From the NCBI GenBank assembly GCA_016303235.1, contig JAEDMB010000049.1, positions 1 to 12,367 on the forward strand: a stretch of 12,367 nucleotides of DNA, given 5' to 3'. This DNA comes from Oscillospiraceae bacterium (GTDB taxonomy: Bacteria > Bacillota > Clostridia > Oscillospirales > Ruminococcaceae). Below, in pieces: positions 1-6,377 of this stretch; position 1 is the stretch's first letter; each line of letters begins with the position of its first letter. The notes beneath the pieces were generated by a model. It saw only the letters and a list, made by a program, of their open reading frames with translations, was not told the origin of the DNA and made no database searches. Made by a program: the position numbers and the translations under genes.

Positions 1-57
1 GATGATATTCTCAGCCGAAAAGAAGAAATCCTCAATATGGAAATCAAAAAAGACTAA
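1..57 (+). CDS. 3' end of an unidentified gene (partial)
   Basis: Only the last 18 codons are inside the window, ending DDILSRKEEILNMEIKKD and a TAA at 55-57. The piece is charged and looks like the end of a helix. It is too short to assign to a family. Its stop overlaps the ATG of the hydrolase frame that follows (TAATG, sharing the A at 57), so the two were probably translationally coupled in one operon. That coupling supports this being a real gene end rather than a chance open frame. Confidence 0.5.
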   Translation, partial: DDILSRKEEILNMEIKKD

Positions 58-668
58 TGAAAACTATTCTCCTTCACGGGTTAGGACAGAATTCCTCAAT
101 CTGGAATAATATGATTGAAAATCAGGAAAATATTATCTGCCCCAATCTTCCGGATTTTCTCAAAGAAAAAGAAGCAAGCTGAAATAATTTTTATAACTCC
201 TTTGAAAATTACTGCAAAAGCATTCCTGACAAGATAAATATATGCGGTCTTTCACTGGGCGGAATACTTGCCCTGCAATACGGAATAAAAAATCCTGACA
301 AAATAAATTCTATGATACTTATCGGAACTCAATATACTATGCCGAAAATGCTCCTTAAAATTCAGAATGTTATTTTCAGATTTATGCCCGAAAGTAAGTT
401 CAAAGAAACAGGATTCAGTAAAAATGATTTCATAAAGCTTTCAGAATCAATGATGAATCTTGATTTCAGCGAAAACCTGAAAAATATAAAATTTCCGGTA
501 CTTGTTGTATGCGGAGAAAAAGACAAGCCAAATATGAAAGCTTCTCTGAATATAAGTAAAATGATACCAGATGCAGAACTAAGCATTGTAAAAAATTCCG
601 GTCACGAGGTAAACAGGGATAATCCCGAAGAACTAAAAAATATCTTGAACAGATTTTTAAATCTTTAA
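57..668 (+). pseudogene. Alpha/beta hydrolase interrupted by an in-frame TGA
   Basis: Read through one stop, this frame gives a 203-codon alpha/beta hydrolase fold protein. It starts MKTILLHGLGQ (HG oxyanion-loop type start), has the nucleophile elbow GLSLGG (Ser66), the acid in GEKDK (Asp156) and the histidine in SGHEV (His183). Codon 42 is TGA (180-182), between KEKEAS and NNFYNSF. No ATG, GTG or TTG restart with a Shine-Dalgarno sequence lies between the stop and Ser66, and a start at the ATG at 312 would lack the nucleophile, so no active enzyme is expected from the sequence as given. Everything else is intact, which suggests a recent nonsense change (TGG to TGA is one step) or a sequencing error. 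TGA is a normal stop and TGG a normal Trp codon elsewhere in the window, so reassignment is unlikely. The substrate cannot be predicted. Confidence 0.75.
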
Positions 669-672
669 AGTT

Positions 673-702
673 GCGGGCGACTATGGTCGCCCGTATTTTT
701 TT
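673..702 (+). terminator. Rho-independent terminator after the hydrolase
   Basis: CGGGCGAC (674-681) pairs with GTCGCCCG (686-693) around a TATG loop, giving an 8-bp GC-rich stem. A run of seven T (696-702) follows. It lies 5 nt after the TAA of the hydrolase frame and isolates it from the regulator operon downstream. Confidence 0.9.
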
Positions 703-731
703 GAAAATGTAAACACCTCTTTACATTTCAA
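701..731. repeat. Imperfect inverted repeat upstream of the regulator promoter
   Basis: TTGAAAATGTAAA (701-713) faces TTTACATTTCAA (720-731) across a 6-nt centre (CACCTC). The arms match over 12 pairs with one bulged A. It is AT-rich, has no T-tract after it, and ends 15 nt before the -35 box at 747. It could be an upstream operator or an RNA hairpin. No protein can be assigned to it from sequence alone. Confidence 0.45.
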
Positions 732-746
732 GTCAAATACAGTAGG

Positions 747-775
747 TTGATTTATAGAAAATTCTGATATATAAT
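747..775 (+). promoter_or_regulatory. Sigma-A promoter of the XRE-ABC operon
   Basis: TTGATT (747-752) and a perfect TATAAT (770-775) are 17 nt apart. A GGAGG ribosome binding site (789-793) and ATG at 803 follow. The -10 lies inside a palindrome (762-786), which suggests repression at this site. Confidence 0.7.
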
Positions 776-786
776 AAATATCAGAA
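762..786. promoter_or_regulatory. Candidate operator over the -10 box
   Basis: TTCTGATAT (762-770) and ATATCAGAA (778-786) are perfect 9-bp inverted arms with a 7-nt centre, and they cover the -10 element. A symmetric site of this size suits a dimeric HTH repressor. The first gene downstream encodes an XRE regulator, so autoregulation is the simplest inference. A hairpin in the untranslated leader is the alternative, but it would begin at or before the expected transcription start. Confidence 0.5.
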
Positions 787-802
787 ACGGAGGAATAAAT
801 CA

Positions 803-1237
803 ATGCTTAATGATAATATAAAGAAATTCCGCAAAATAAAAAAACTCACTCAGGAACAGGTAGCCGAAAAGCTTAATGTATCAAGGCAGACTGTTTCAAA
901 ATGGGAATCTGGCGAAACTATTCCGGATATATATAACTGCTGTGAACTTGCAAAACTTTATGAAATAACCGTAGACGATTTACTTAATGAACAGAAATTC
1001 TCAAATATAAATCCAAAGGGGAAACACATATTCGGACTTGTAAAAATAGACGATGACAATAAAATAATAATTCCAAAAAAGGCAAGAAAAATATTCGGAC
1101 TTTCAAAAGGTGACAGACTTTTAATGCTCGGCGATGAAGAAACAGGAATAGCACTTGTAAAAAGCAAAAGTCTTTTTGACTTTGCACATGATATATTAAA
1201 TTCGAAGGAAATAACTTCCGGGGAGGACGATAAATAA
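803..1237 (+). CDS. XRE-family regulator with C-terminal AbrB/SpoVT-type domain
   Basis: This 144-residue cytoplasmic protein begins with an HTH_3/XRE DNA-binding domain (about residues 5-62, with TQEQVAEKLNVSRQTVSKWESGE as helices 2-3). A short swapped-hairpin domain of the AbrB/SpoVT type follows (about 82-122, with IIIPKKARKIFGLSKGDRLLML). Both halves can bind DNA or dimerise. The start is fixed by a GGAGG 9 nt before ATG. Its TAA overlaps the ATG of the ABC ATPase gene (TAATG), so the proteins are coupled. In the same arrangement elsewhere, such regulators control the adjacent ABC transporter; here the palindrome at the -10 box fits autoregulation. The signal sensed is unknown. Confidence 0.88.
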   Translation: MLNDNIKKFRKIKKLTQEQVAEKLNVSRQTVSKWESGETIPDIYNCCELAKLYEITVDDLLNEQKFSNINPKGKHIFGLVKIDDDNKIIIPKKARKIFGLSKGDRLLMLGDEETGIALVKSKSLFDFAHDILNSKEITSGEDDK

Positions 1238-1962
1238 TGAATGCCGTTGAAATAAAAAACCTTGTAAAAAAATTCGGCGACAAAACTGCTGTAAACAATA
1301 TAAGCCTTGAAATAAAGGACGGCGAACTTTTCGGACTTCTCGGAATAAACGGTGCAGGTAAAACTACAACACTCAGAATACTTTCCTGTCTTTCAAAAGC
1401 GACTTCCGGAGAGGCTTATATATATGGCAAAAGCGTTTCCAAAGATACAAAGGAAGTCAAGCAGATGATAAACATATCAACTCAGGAAACTGCCGTTGCA
1501 CCTAATCTTACAGTACGTGAAAATCTTATATTCATAGGCGGAATTTACGGTTACAGCAAATCCGAACGCATTAAAAAAGCCGATAAAATGATTGAGGATT
1601 TCTCACTTTCCGAAGTATCCGGAAAAAAGGCAAAATTACTTTCCGGAGGCTGGCAGAGAAGATTGAGTATTGCTATGGCATTAATCACTGAACCAAAAGT
1701 ATTATTTTTAGATGAGCCTACCCTCGGACTTGATGTCCTTGCAAGGCGTGAACTCTGGGGAATTATATCAAAATTAAAGGGTAAAATCACTATAATCCTT
1801 ACAACGCACTACCTTGAGGAGGCGGAGGCACTTTCCGACCGCATTGCAATTATGACAAACGGAAATATAAAGGCTCTCGGAACTGCACAGGAATTAAAAG
1901 ATTCCGCAGGCTGTGAAAAATTTGAGGACGCATTTATAAAAATTGCTGAAAGGAATATATAA
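1237..1962 (+). CDS. ABC transporter ATP-binding protein (DrrA/CcmA type)
   Basis: This 241-residue ATPase powers an ABC-2 type exporter at the cytoplasmic face of the membrane. It shows Walker A GINGAGKT (36-43), Q-loop Gln83, the signature LSGGWQ (135-140), Walker B VLFLDE (155-160), a D-loop GLD and the switch His191 in TTHYLEEAE. All catalytic residues are present. The signature has Trp in place of the more usual Met/Gln at its fifth position, a mild variant. The ATG overlaps the stop of the regulator gene, with GGGGAGG about 10 nt upstream, and the permease gene starts 1 nt after its TAA. Substrate is not predictable; relatives export drugs, lipids or peptides. Confidence 0.93.
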   Translation: MNAVEIKNLVKKFGDKTAVNNISLEIKDGELFGLLGINGAGKTTTLRILSCLSKATSGEAYIYGKSVSKDTKEVKQMINISTQETAVAPNLTVRENLIFIGGIYGYSKSERIKKADKMIEDFSLSEVSGKKAKLLSGGWQRRLSIAMALITEPKVLFLDEPTLGLDVLARRELWGIISKLKGKITIILTTHYLEEAEALSDRIAIMTNGNIKALGTAQELKDSAGCEKFEDAFIKIAERNI

Positions 1963-1963
1963 T

Positions 1964-2725
1964 ATGAAAACTCTTGTATTTGCTGGCAGAAACTTCAAGG
2001 AACTTCTCCGTGACCCTTTAAGCTATATATTCTGTCTTGGATTTCCTGTAATCATGCTTACAGTAATGACTGTCATCAATAAAAGCATACCGCCGGAGGC
2101 AAATATGACTATATTCAGCATAGAAAATCTGTCGTCCGGAATGTCAGTATTCGGAATGGCTTTTATAATGCTTTTCACTGCTTTGCAGATTTCAAAAGAC
2201 AGATGCGGAGCTTTTCTGACAAGGCTTTATGCGTCGCCTATGAAACCATATGAATTTATAATAGGCTATACAATTCCGATTATGATAATTGCAGTTGTGC
2301 AGTGCATTATAACATATACAGCATCATATATAGTAAGCCTTATAATCGGAAACGCAATAAGCATATCCGGAATATTTGTTTCGAGTCTTGTGCTTATTCC
2401 GTCAGAAATAATGTTTATAGGATTCGGTCTGCTTTTCGGCAGTATTTTCAATGACAAGTCAGCACCGGCATTATGTTCAATAGTAATATCGCTTTCATGT
2501 ATTCTTGGCGGAATATGGCTTGACGTTGAAAGTCTTTCGGGAGGGCTTAAAAAAATCTGTCAGGTACTTCCTTTCTGGCATGCTGTAAGAACAGGCAGAA
2601 TGTCATTAAACAATACATATGACGGATTCGGGGAATCAATGCTTATAGTCTGCATATATGCAGTTGTGATATATCTTGTATCGATAACTGTATTCCGCAT
2701 AAAAATGAAGAACGACCAGAAATAA
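1964..2725 (+). CDS. ABC-2 type permease
   Basis: This 253-residue integral membrane protein has about six hydrophobic segments (near residues 20-40, 55-78, 98-120, 133-160, 168-188 and 225-245). The ABC-2 coupling stretch KDRCGAFLTRLYASPM lies between the second and third. It is the transmembrane partner of the ATPase encoded just upstream, and a dimer of each would form the exporter. I chose ATG at 1964 (MKTLVFAG), with AAAGGA 9 nt upstream, over a TTG start at 1943 that would overlap the ATPase gene without a good ribosome site. A terminator follows within 4 nt of the stop, closing the operon. Confidence 0.9.
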   Translation: MKTLVFAGRNFKELLRDPLSYIFCLGFPVIMLTVMTVINKSIPPEANMTIFSIENLSSGMSVFGMAFIMLFTALQISKDRCGAFLTRLYASPMKPYEFIIGYTIPIMIIAVVQCIITYTASYIVSLIIGNAISISGIFVSSLVLIPSEIMFIGFGLLFGSIFNDKSAPALCSIVISLSCILGGIWLDVESLSGGLKKICQVLPFWHAVRTGRMSLNNTYDGFGESMLIVCIYAVVIYLVSITVFRIKMKNDQK

Positions 2726-2728
2726 CAC

Positions 2729-2758
2729 AAAACCGGACAGCAAAATGTCCGGTTTTTT
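2729..2758 (+). terminator. Rho-independent terminator of the ABC operon
   Basis: AAAACCGGACA (2729-2739) pairs with TGTCCGGTTTT (2746-2756) across the loop GCAAAA. The T-run reaches 2758. It is the strongest hairpin in this region and sits just after the permease stop. Confidence 0.92.
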
Positions 2759-2773
2759 ATATATTATAATATA

Positions 2774-2802
2774 TTGAAAAATTTTCCGGACTATGATATA
2801 AT
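2774..2802 (+). promoter_or_regulatory. Sigma-A promoter of the YitT-family gene
   Basis: TTGAAA (2774-2779) and TATAAT (2797-2802) have a 17-nt spacer. GAGGAGG (2824-2830) and ATG at 2837 follow. Because a terminator precedes it, the membrane protein gene is a single-gene unit. Confidence 0.8.
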
Positions 2803-2836
2803 ATTATCATAATAATATCACAGAGGAGGAATCCAT

Positions 2837-3733
2837 ATGAAAAAGAAAATCAGAATAAGAGTTCCCGAACTCGACCTCAAGCCAGTTAATTTTATATTCC
2901 TTACGCTTGCCGGAATAATCAATTCATTCGGAATAACGGTATTTCTTTCGCCCGTAAATCTCTATGACAGCGGAATATCGGGAACTTCAATGCTTCTTGC
3001 ACAAATTACTGAAAATAAAATATCCCTTTCAGTATTTCTTCTTATACTCAATATACCCCTTTTTCTGTATGAACTTAAAAAGCAGGGAAAAGCTTTTACA
3101 GTATATGCTATTTATTCCGTAGCAATATATTCTCTCGGAGCGTGGCTTATAACTGATGTACTGCCGATAGATGTGGCAAACGCCTCACCTTTTGCCGAAC
3201 ATGATTTACTGCTCTGTTCGATATTCGGGGGAGTAATTTCGGGAATAGGTAGCGGTCTTGCAATAAAATTCGGCGGAGCTATGGACGGTATAGAAGTAAT
3301 GGCTGTAATTTTTGCAAAGCGTATCGGAATATCTGTCGGAACGTTCGTTATGGCTTACAACGTCGTATTATATATAATATGCGGAATAATAACATCAAGC
3401 TGGATTCTCCCGCTTTATTCTGTAATAACTTATTTTATGGCTCTTAAAACGCTTGACTATATAGTTGAAGGTCTTGAACGTTCAAAATCGGCAATTATAA
3501 TTACTACTGAACCAAAGAAAATATCAAAGGCTCTTTCTGATGCGTTTGAATGTGGTGTTACAAGCATTGAGGCTAAGGGCTGTTTTTCCGACCAGCCCAA
3601 AACTATGATATACTTCATAGTAAATCGTTTTCAGATTGGAAAGATGAAAAATATTATCCATAATATTGACCCCTCCGCCTACATAACTATTTCGGAAGTT
3701 GCTGACGTTTTCAGTCTGAATAATCAGAAATAA
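2837..3733 (+). CDS. YitT family membrane protein with DUF2179 domain
   Basis: This 298-residue protein has about five or six membrane segments in its first 210 residues. The family hallmarks are there: an early glycine/asparagine-rich stretch (INSFGITVFLSPVNLYDSG) and a middle GGAMDGIEV motif near 156-164. A cytoplasmic DUF2179 domain follows (about 215-295, with GVTSIEAKGCFSD and the ITISEVADVF ending). Relatives are common in Firmicutes in several copies per genome; their transport substrate is not established, though the fold has been linked to ligand-regulated membrane transport. It has its own promoter and GAGGAGG site. Its last 23 bp, including the stop, overlap the end of the opposite-strand DUF4153 gene. 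Confidence 0.9.
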   Translation: MKKKIRIRVPELDLKPVNFIFLTLAGIINSFGITVFLSPVNLYDSGISGTSMLLAQITENKISLSVFLLILNIPLFLYELKKQGKAFTVYAIYSVAIYSLGAWLITDVLPIDVANASPFAEHDLLLCSIFGGVISGIGSGLAIKFGGAMDGIEVMAVIFAKRIGISVGTFVMAYNVVLYIICGIITSSWILPLYSVITYFMALKTLDYIVEGLERSKSAIIITTEPKKISKALSDAFECGVTSIEAKGCFSDQPKTMIYFIVNRFQIGKMKNIIHNIDPSAYITISEVADVFSLNNQK

Positions 3734-5186
3734 TCTGATTCAGAAGAAGTGATGATATATTATTATTCTTTCTGTATCTGAAATCAGTTTCATCATATAA
3801 ATCGGGATTGCTTTTAACGAGTTCAAGAACAGCATCATCTGACATATCTTTTATTGCGGAGGTGTCAAGCTCCTCAAGTCTGCCGGAATTGTACATCTCA
3901 ATATTATACTTTGCAATAAGAGCATCAGGACGTGAAAAGCAGAGTATTCCGAACATAATTGTAAAAAATACTGTTGCCCACTTTTCAATGCGGAATTCAA
4001 AGAAAATCTGTTTAATAACAATCAGTACAAATATTACTGCACATAAAATCATAAACCATGTAGTATATACTCTTAACTGAGTGAGTCCGTATTCGTCTAT
4101 ATACATAATCATCTTGCTGACTGCCGTTGCAATAAGAATAAGAGTGAAGATACAAAGCGTTATACTATATACTTTGAGAGTCACAGTCTTATTTTTACCG
4201 CCGTTTTTAGCGATAATATTTGTAAGAATAATTACTCCGAGATTTATAAGGGATACAGCAAAAAGTTCAAAAAATCCCTTTCTTGCATAGACAGAATAGC
4301 TGTATCCCTCCGGAAGATTTCCCCCGAATCCCGAAAGAAAATATTCCGCCTGCGATATGAAAAACAGAATATATATAAACAGCAAAGGCGTTACAGCAGT
4401 ATATATAATCAGATTATTCATAAAACGCATATCAGCTACTGATGATTTGCAGTATTCATCATCAAGAACGTTCAGACCTTCACGGCAAACATTTGAATAA
4501 ATCATTCCGAAAAGATAATGCGAACACGGTATAGCAATTAAAATCTGAACTATAAGAAGTCCTGTATTTCCGTAAGCAAATCTGTCGGCGAATCTTGTAA
4601 GCATATCGGAAAAATTGCTGTCTGCTGACATAAGAAGGGACGTTACCACTGCCGTAACCGGTACAGTTATAAGAAGTCCTGCAAATATCATAGCAAGATT
4701 TTTTCCGAATCCCGAACTCCTTACAGCCGATTTCGTAATTTTAGACTGTACTCCGAACTTTGAAAAGGGATATTCAAACAATGCTTTAATCATAGCAAAC
4801 GGAAGAAAACGTTCAAGCTGATTTTTCTGTGCCGTAACGGAATATATAAAATATGCTCCTGTTCCGAAAAGAAACGCCACATCAAGAATTTTGATGAAAT
4901 TATTATCCGTAATCGAAAAAACTGCACTGAAAAGATACAGAATAACTGCAATAAATCTGTTAAGCCCTGAAATCCTGAATTTCTTTTTTTTCAGAAAAAG
5001 TATCACAGATGTAATTATTGCAATATATAATCCCGTAGTAATAAATCCCGTTTCATTGAATAGCACAAACCTTACAAATCCGAATGAAAGCAATGAAACT
5101 GCAAAAGACATTAAGATTTCCGAATGGTTGAATTTTACTGTACTGTCTTCAGTTGCTTTTTTTGAAATTTCGGGAAATTCTTCCAT
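3711..5186 (-). CDS. DUF4153/DUF4173-family polytopic membrane protein
   Basis: This 491-residue protein has roughly ten or more hydrophobic segments. Family-type motifs visible are SADSNFSDML (near 187-196), YARKGFFELFAVSLINL (300-316) and YGLTQLRVYTTWFM (366-379), with a soluble C-terminal tail after about residue 420. The function of these families is unknown. The ATG at 5186 is preceded by AAGGAG at 5195-5200; a TTG two codons earlier is possible but poorly placed. It is the last gene of a four-gene operon and overlaps the DUF2809 gene by 38 bp, suggesting coupled translation. Its end overlaps the YitT gene on the other strand. The DUF4153 versus DUF4173 label should be checked by profile search. 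Confidence 0.8.
   Translation of the reverse strand: MEEFPEISKKATEDSTVKFNHSEILMSFAVSLLSFGFVRFVLFNETGFITTGLYIAIITSVILFLKKKKFRISGLNRFIAVILYLFSAVFSITDNNFIKILDVAFLFGTGAYFIYSVTAQKNQLERFLPFAMIKALFEYPFSKFGVQSKITKSAVRSSGFGKNLAMIFAGLLITVPVTAVVTSLLMSADSNFSDMLTRFADRFAYGNTGLLIVQILIAIPCSHYLFGMIYSNVCREGLNVLDDEYCKSSVADMRFMNNLIIYTAVTPLLFIYILFFISQAEYFLSGFGGNLPEGYSYSVYARKGFFELFAVSLINLGVIILTNIIAKNGGKNKTVTLKVYSITLCIFTLILIATAVSKMIMYIDEYGLTQLRVYTTWFMILCAVIFVLIVIKQIFFEFRIEKWATVFFTIMFGILCFSRPDALIAKYNIEMYNSGRLEELDTSAIKDMSDDAVLELVKSNPDLYDETDFRYRKNNNISSLLLNQIISDYSD
3715..3744. other. Hairpin in the tail-to-tail overlap (possible bidirectional terminator)
   Basis: ATCAGA (3723-3728) pairs with TCTGAT (3734-3739) across AATAA. 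TCTGA (3715-3719) pairs with TCAGA (3740-3744), with three bases bulged on the left arm. It lies exactly where the two convergent genes end. There is no clear T-tract on either strand, so termination is a guess. No other terminator is visible for either transcript nearby. Confidence 0.35.
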
Positions 5187-5550
5187 AATCAACTCTCCTT
5201 TTAAAAAATATTATAATATATATCAGAAGCGTTCCAGCCAGATAACAAGGAACATCTTTCCACGTTCCGCTTGTTCCTATGATTACGGCGAGAAGGCTTT
5301 TTTTATCGATTCCGAGTATACCGCATATATCAAGATACTGCAAAAATTCTACAAAACACGCAAATACAAACAGAATTAACGGAAGTGATTTGCGGAATTT
5401 TTCCGTAAAAATTCTGATAAAAAAATACATCGTCGGCATTATCAGAATATCTCCTCCGTAATATCTAATCCAGCCGTGTGCATACATTCCTATAAATATT
5501 TCTGTAATCAGAAATATAATAAATATCACAAGTGATTTTTTCCTATTCAT
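5149..5550 (-). CDS. DUF2809 family membrane protein
   Basis: This 133-residue protein has about four membrane segments (near 7-25, 35-48, 57-75 and 100-117). The family pattern is visible: a GGDILIMPTMYFFIR stretch with Gly33-Asp34, an acidic VEFLQY motif in the third helix, and WKDVPCYLAG before the last helix. Its function is unknown. I chose ATG at 5550, inside the end of the HTH gene (8-bp overlap, AATGAATAG) and 8 nt after GGAG at 5559-5562. A longer frame that starts further upstream runs through the HTH coding region and is not credible. The TGA stop overlaps the next gene by 38 bp. Confidence 0.8.
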   Translation of the reverse strand: MNRKKSLVIFIIFLITEIFIGMYAHGWIRYYGGDILIMPTMYFFIRIFTEKFRKSLPLILFVFACFVEFLQYLDICGILGIDKKSLLAVIIGTSGTWKDVPCYLAGTLLIYIIIFFKRRVDYGRISRNFKKSN

Positions 5551-5755
5551 TGTCACTTCTCCATTCAAGAATATCCCCCGGCTGACATTGAAGAATTTCG
5601 CATATTTTGTCAAGGGTAGAAAATCTTATTGCTTTAGCCTTTCCCGTTTTGAGTATGGAAAGATTTGCGGGAGTAATTCCGATTCTTTCGGCAAGCTCAT
5701 TGGAGGATATTTTGCGTTTAGCCATCATAACATCAAGATTTATCACAACAGGCAT
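5543..5755 (-). CDS. YozG-like XRE/Cro-family small HTH regulator
   Basis: This 70-residue protein is almost entirely one HTH domain: NLDVMMAKRKISSNELAERIGITPANLSILKTGKAKAIRFSTLDKICEILQCQPGDILEW, the typical YozG/Cro form with a conserved C-terminal DILEW. It is cytoplasmic and expected to bind DNA as a dimer. ATG at 5755 (MPVVINLD) fits the family start and has GGAGG (5768-5772) 12 nt upstream, slightly far. Starting at the ATG at 5791 would overlap the DUF2975 gene and add a non-family extension. It follows a DUF2975 gene by 19 nt; DUF2975 plus YozG is a recurring pair in Firmicutes (YoaS/YozG in Bacillus subtilis). It probably regulates its own operon, but I see no clear operator. Confidence 0.88.
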   Translation of the reverse strand: MPVVINLDVMMAKRKISSNELAERIGITPANLSILKTGKAKAIRFSTLDKICEILQCQPGDILEWRSDNE

Positions 5756-5774
5756 TTTTTTATTAAACCTCCGT

Positions 5775-6239
5775 TCAGACAGTAAAATCATTTTCGGATT
5801 TTATTTCAACAGCCTTTTCAAATACATTCTTCAGAACACGCATGATAAGTCCGAACATTACTGCAAGAAATCCGGCAAGCAGAAAAACAAATCTCCATAA
5901 TCCCAGTACTGAAAATGCAATTCCTGCAAACATACATGCCCATGAAATCCGCCTTAAACATAATGTATTCTGTTCAACGAATACCTGTTCCCTGTTTATA
6001 TTCGCAAGCAGAACATGGAGTGAATACAATACAGCAAATGCAAATACTTCGCATACATAAAGCACTATGCACATCGGAATCATAACGGAACTTTCGGCAA
6101 AAAATCCGTAGTCATGAGAAAATGATTTGTCATACCATTCTGAAAATCTCGGCACGAAAAAAGTAAGTACAGCAACTATAAAAGTTGCAATCCATGTAAG
6201 TATTCTCGAAAGTAAAAGCGATTTTGTTTTATTCCACAT
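5775..6239 (-). CDS. DUF2975 family membrane protein (YoaS-like)
   Basis: This 154-residue protein has four hydrophobic segments (near 10-30, 50-75, 95-112 and 115-135), the organisation of DUF2975. Between helices 2 and 3 it has the family-like sequence LLANINREQVFVEQNTLCLRRISW. The family has no known biochemical role; its constant pairing with a YozG-like HTH gene, as here, suggests a membrane sensor or antagonist for the regulator. That is inference. It is the first gene of the operon, with ATG at 6239 preceded by AAGGGGTG and a perfect promoter. Confidence 0.87.
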   Translation of the reverse strand: MWNKTKSLLLSRILTWIATFIVAVLTFFVPRFSEWYDKSFSHDYGFFAESSVMIPMCIVLYVCEVFAFAVLYSLHVLLANINREQVFVEQNTLCLRRISWACMFAGIAFSVLGLWRFVFLLAGFLAVMFGLIMRVLKNVFEKAVEIKSENDFTV

Positions 6240-6268
6240 AACAGCACCCCTTTATTTATGTTATCCGT

Positions 6269-6297
6269 ATTATATCATATATATTATTATTTGTCAA
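6269..6297 (-). promoter_or_regulatory. Consensus sigma-A promoter of the DUF2975-YozG operon
   Basis: Read on the minus strand, TTGACA (6292-6297) and TATAAT (6269-6274) are both perfect and separated by 17 nt. The spacer is purely AT with one G. The start codon lies about 30 nt downstream of the -10. Confidence 0.88.
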
Positions 6298-6337
6298 TAT
6301 GTTTTTATCGTTTTTCAATAATTTTTTTCTGTTGCAC

Positions 6338-6366
6338 AAAAAAACGCCCCCGTATCTGCGAGGGCG
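6338..6366 (-). terminator. Rho-independent terminator after cotJC
   Basis: On the minus strand an 8-bp stem (CGCCCTCG with CGGGGGCG, one T-G wobble) closes a 6-nt loop. Its footprint is 6345-6366, and a run of seven T follows (6338-6344 as A on the plus strand). It is 11 nt past the cotJC stop. Confidence 0.92.
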
Positions 6367-6377
6367 GATATATAAAA

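Noticed and set aside
180..182. TGA recoded as tryptophan or selenocysteine
   Set aside because: TGA ends several clear genes here (cotJA, cotJB, tnpB, lysR, DUF2975, DUF2809) and TGG is used for Trp throughout. No strong hairpin like a SECIS element follows the codon, and the site is not a redox position in alpha/beta hydrolases.
312..668. Short intact protein starting at the ATG at 312
   Set aside because: It would lack the oxyanion region and nucleophile of the fold and has no ribosome site. It is the back half of the interrupted hydrolase.
1943..1963. TTG start for the ABC-2 permease
   Set aside because: ATG at 1964 has a well-spaced AAAGGA site and begins with the expected membrane-protein start; the TTG adds a non-family extension inside the ATPase gene.
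4891..5379. Plus-strand 162-residue open frame
   Set aside because: It is the complement of the DUF4153/DUF4173 and DUF2809 genes, which have family motifs, ribosome sites and operon structure.
5551..5613. N-terminal extension of the DUF2809 protein
   Set aside because: The extra 21 residues lie inside the coding region of the HTH gene in another frame. The ATG at 5550 has its own GGAG and a typical stop-start overlap.
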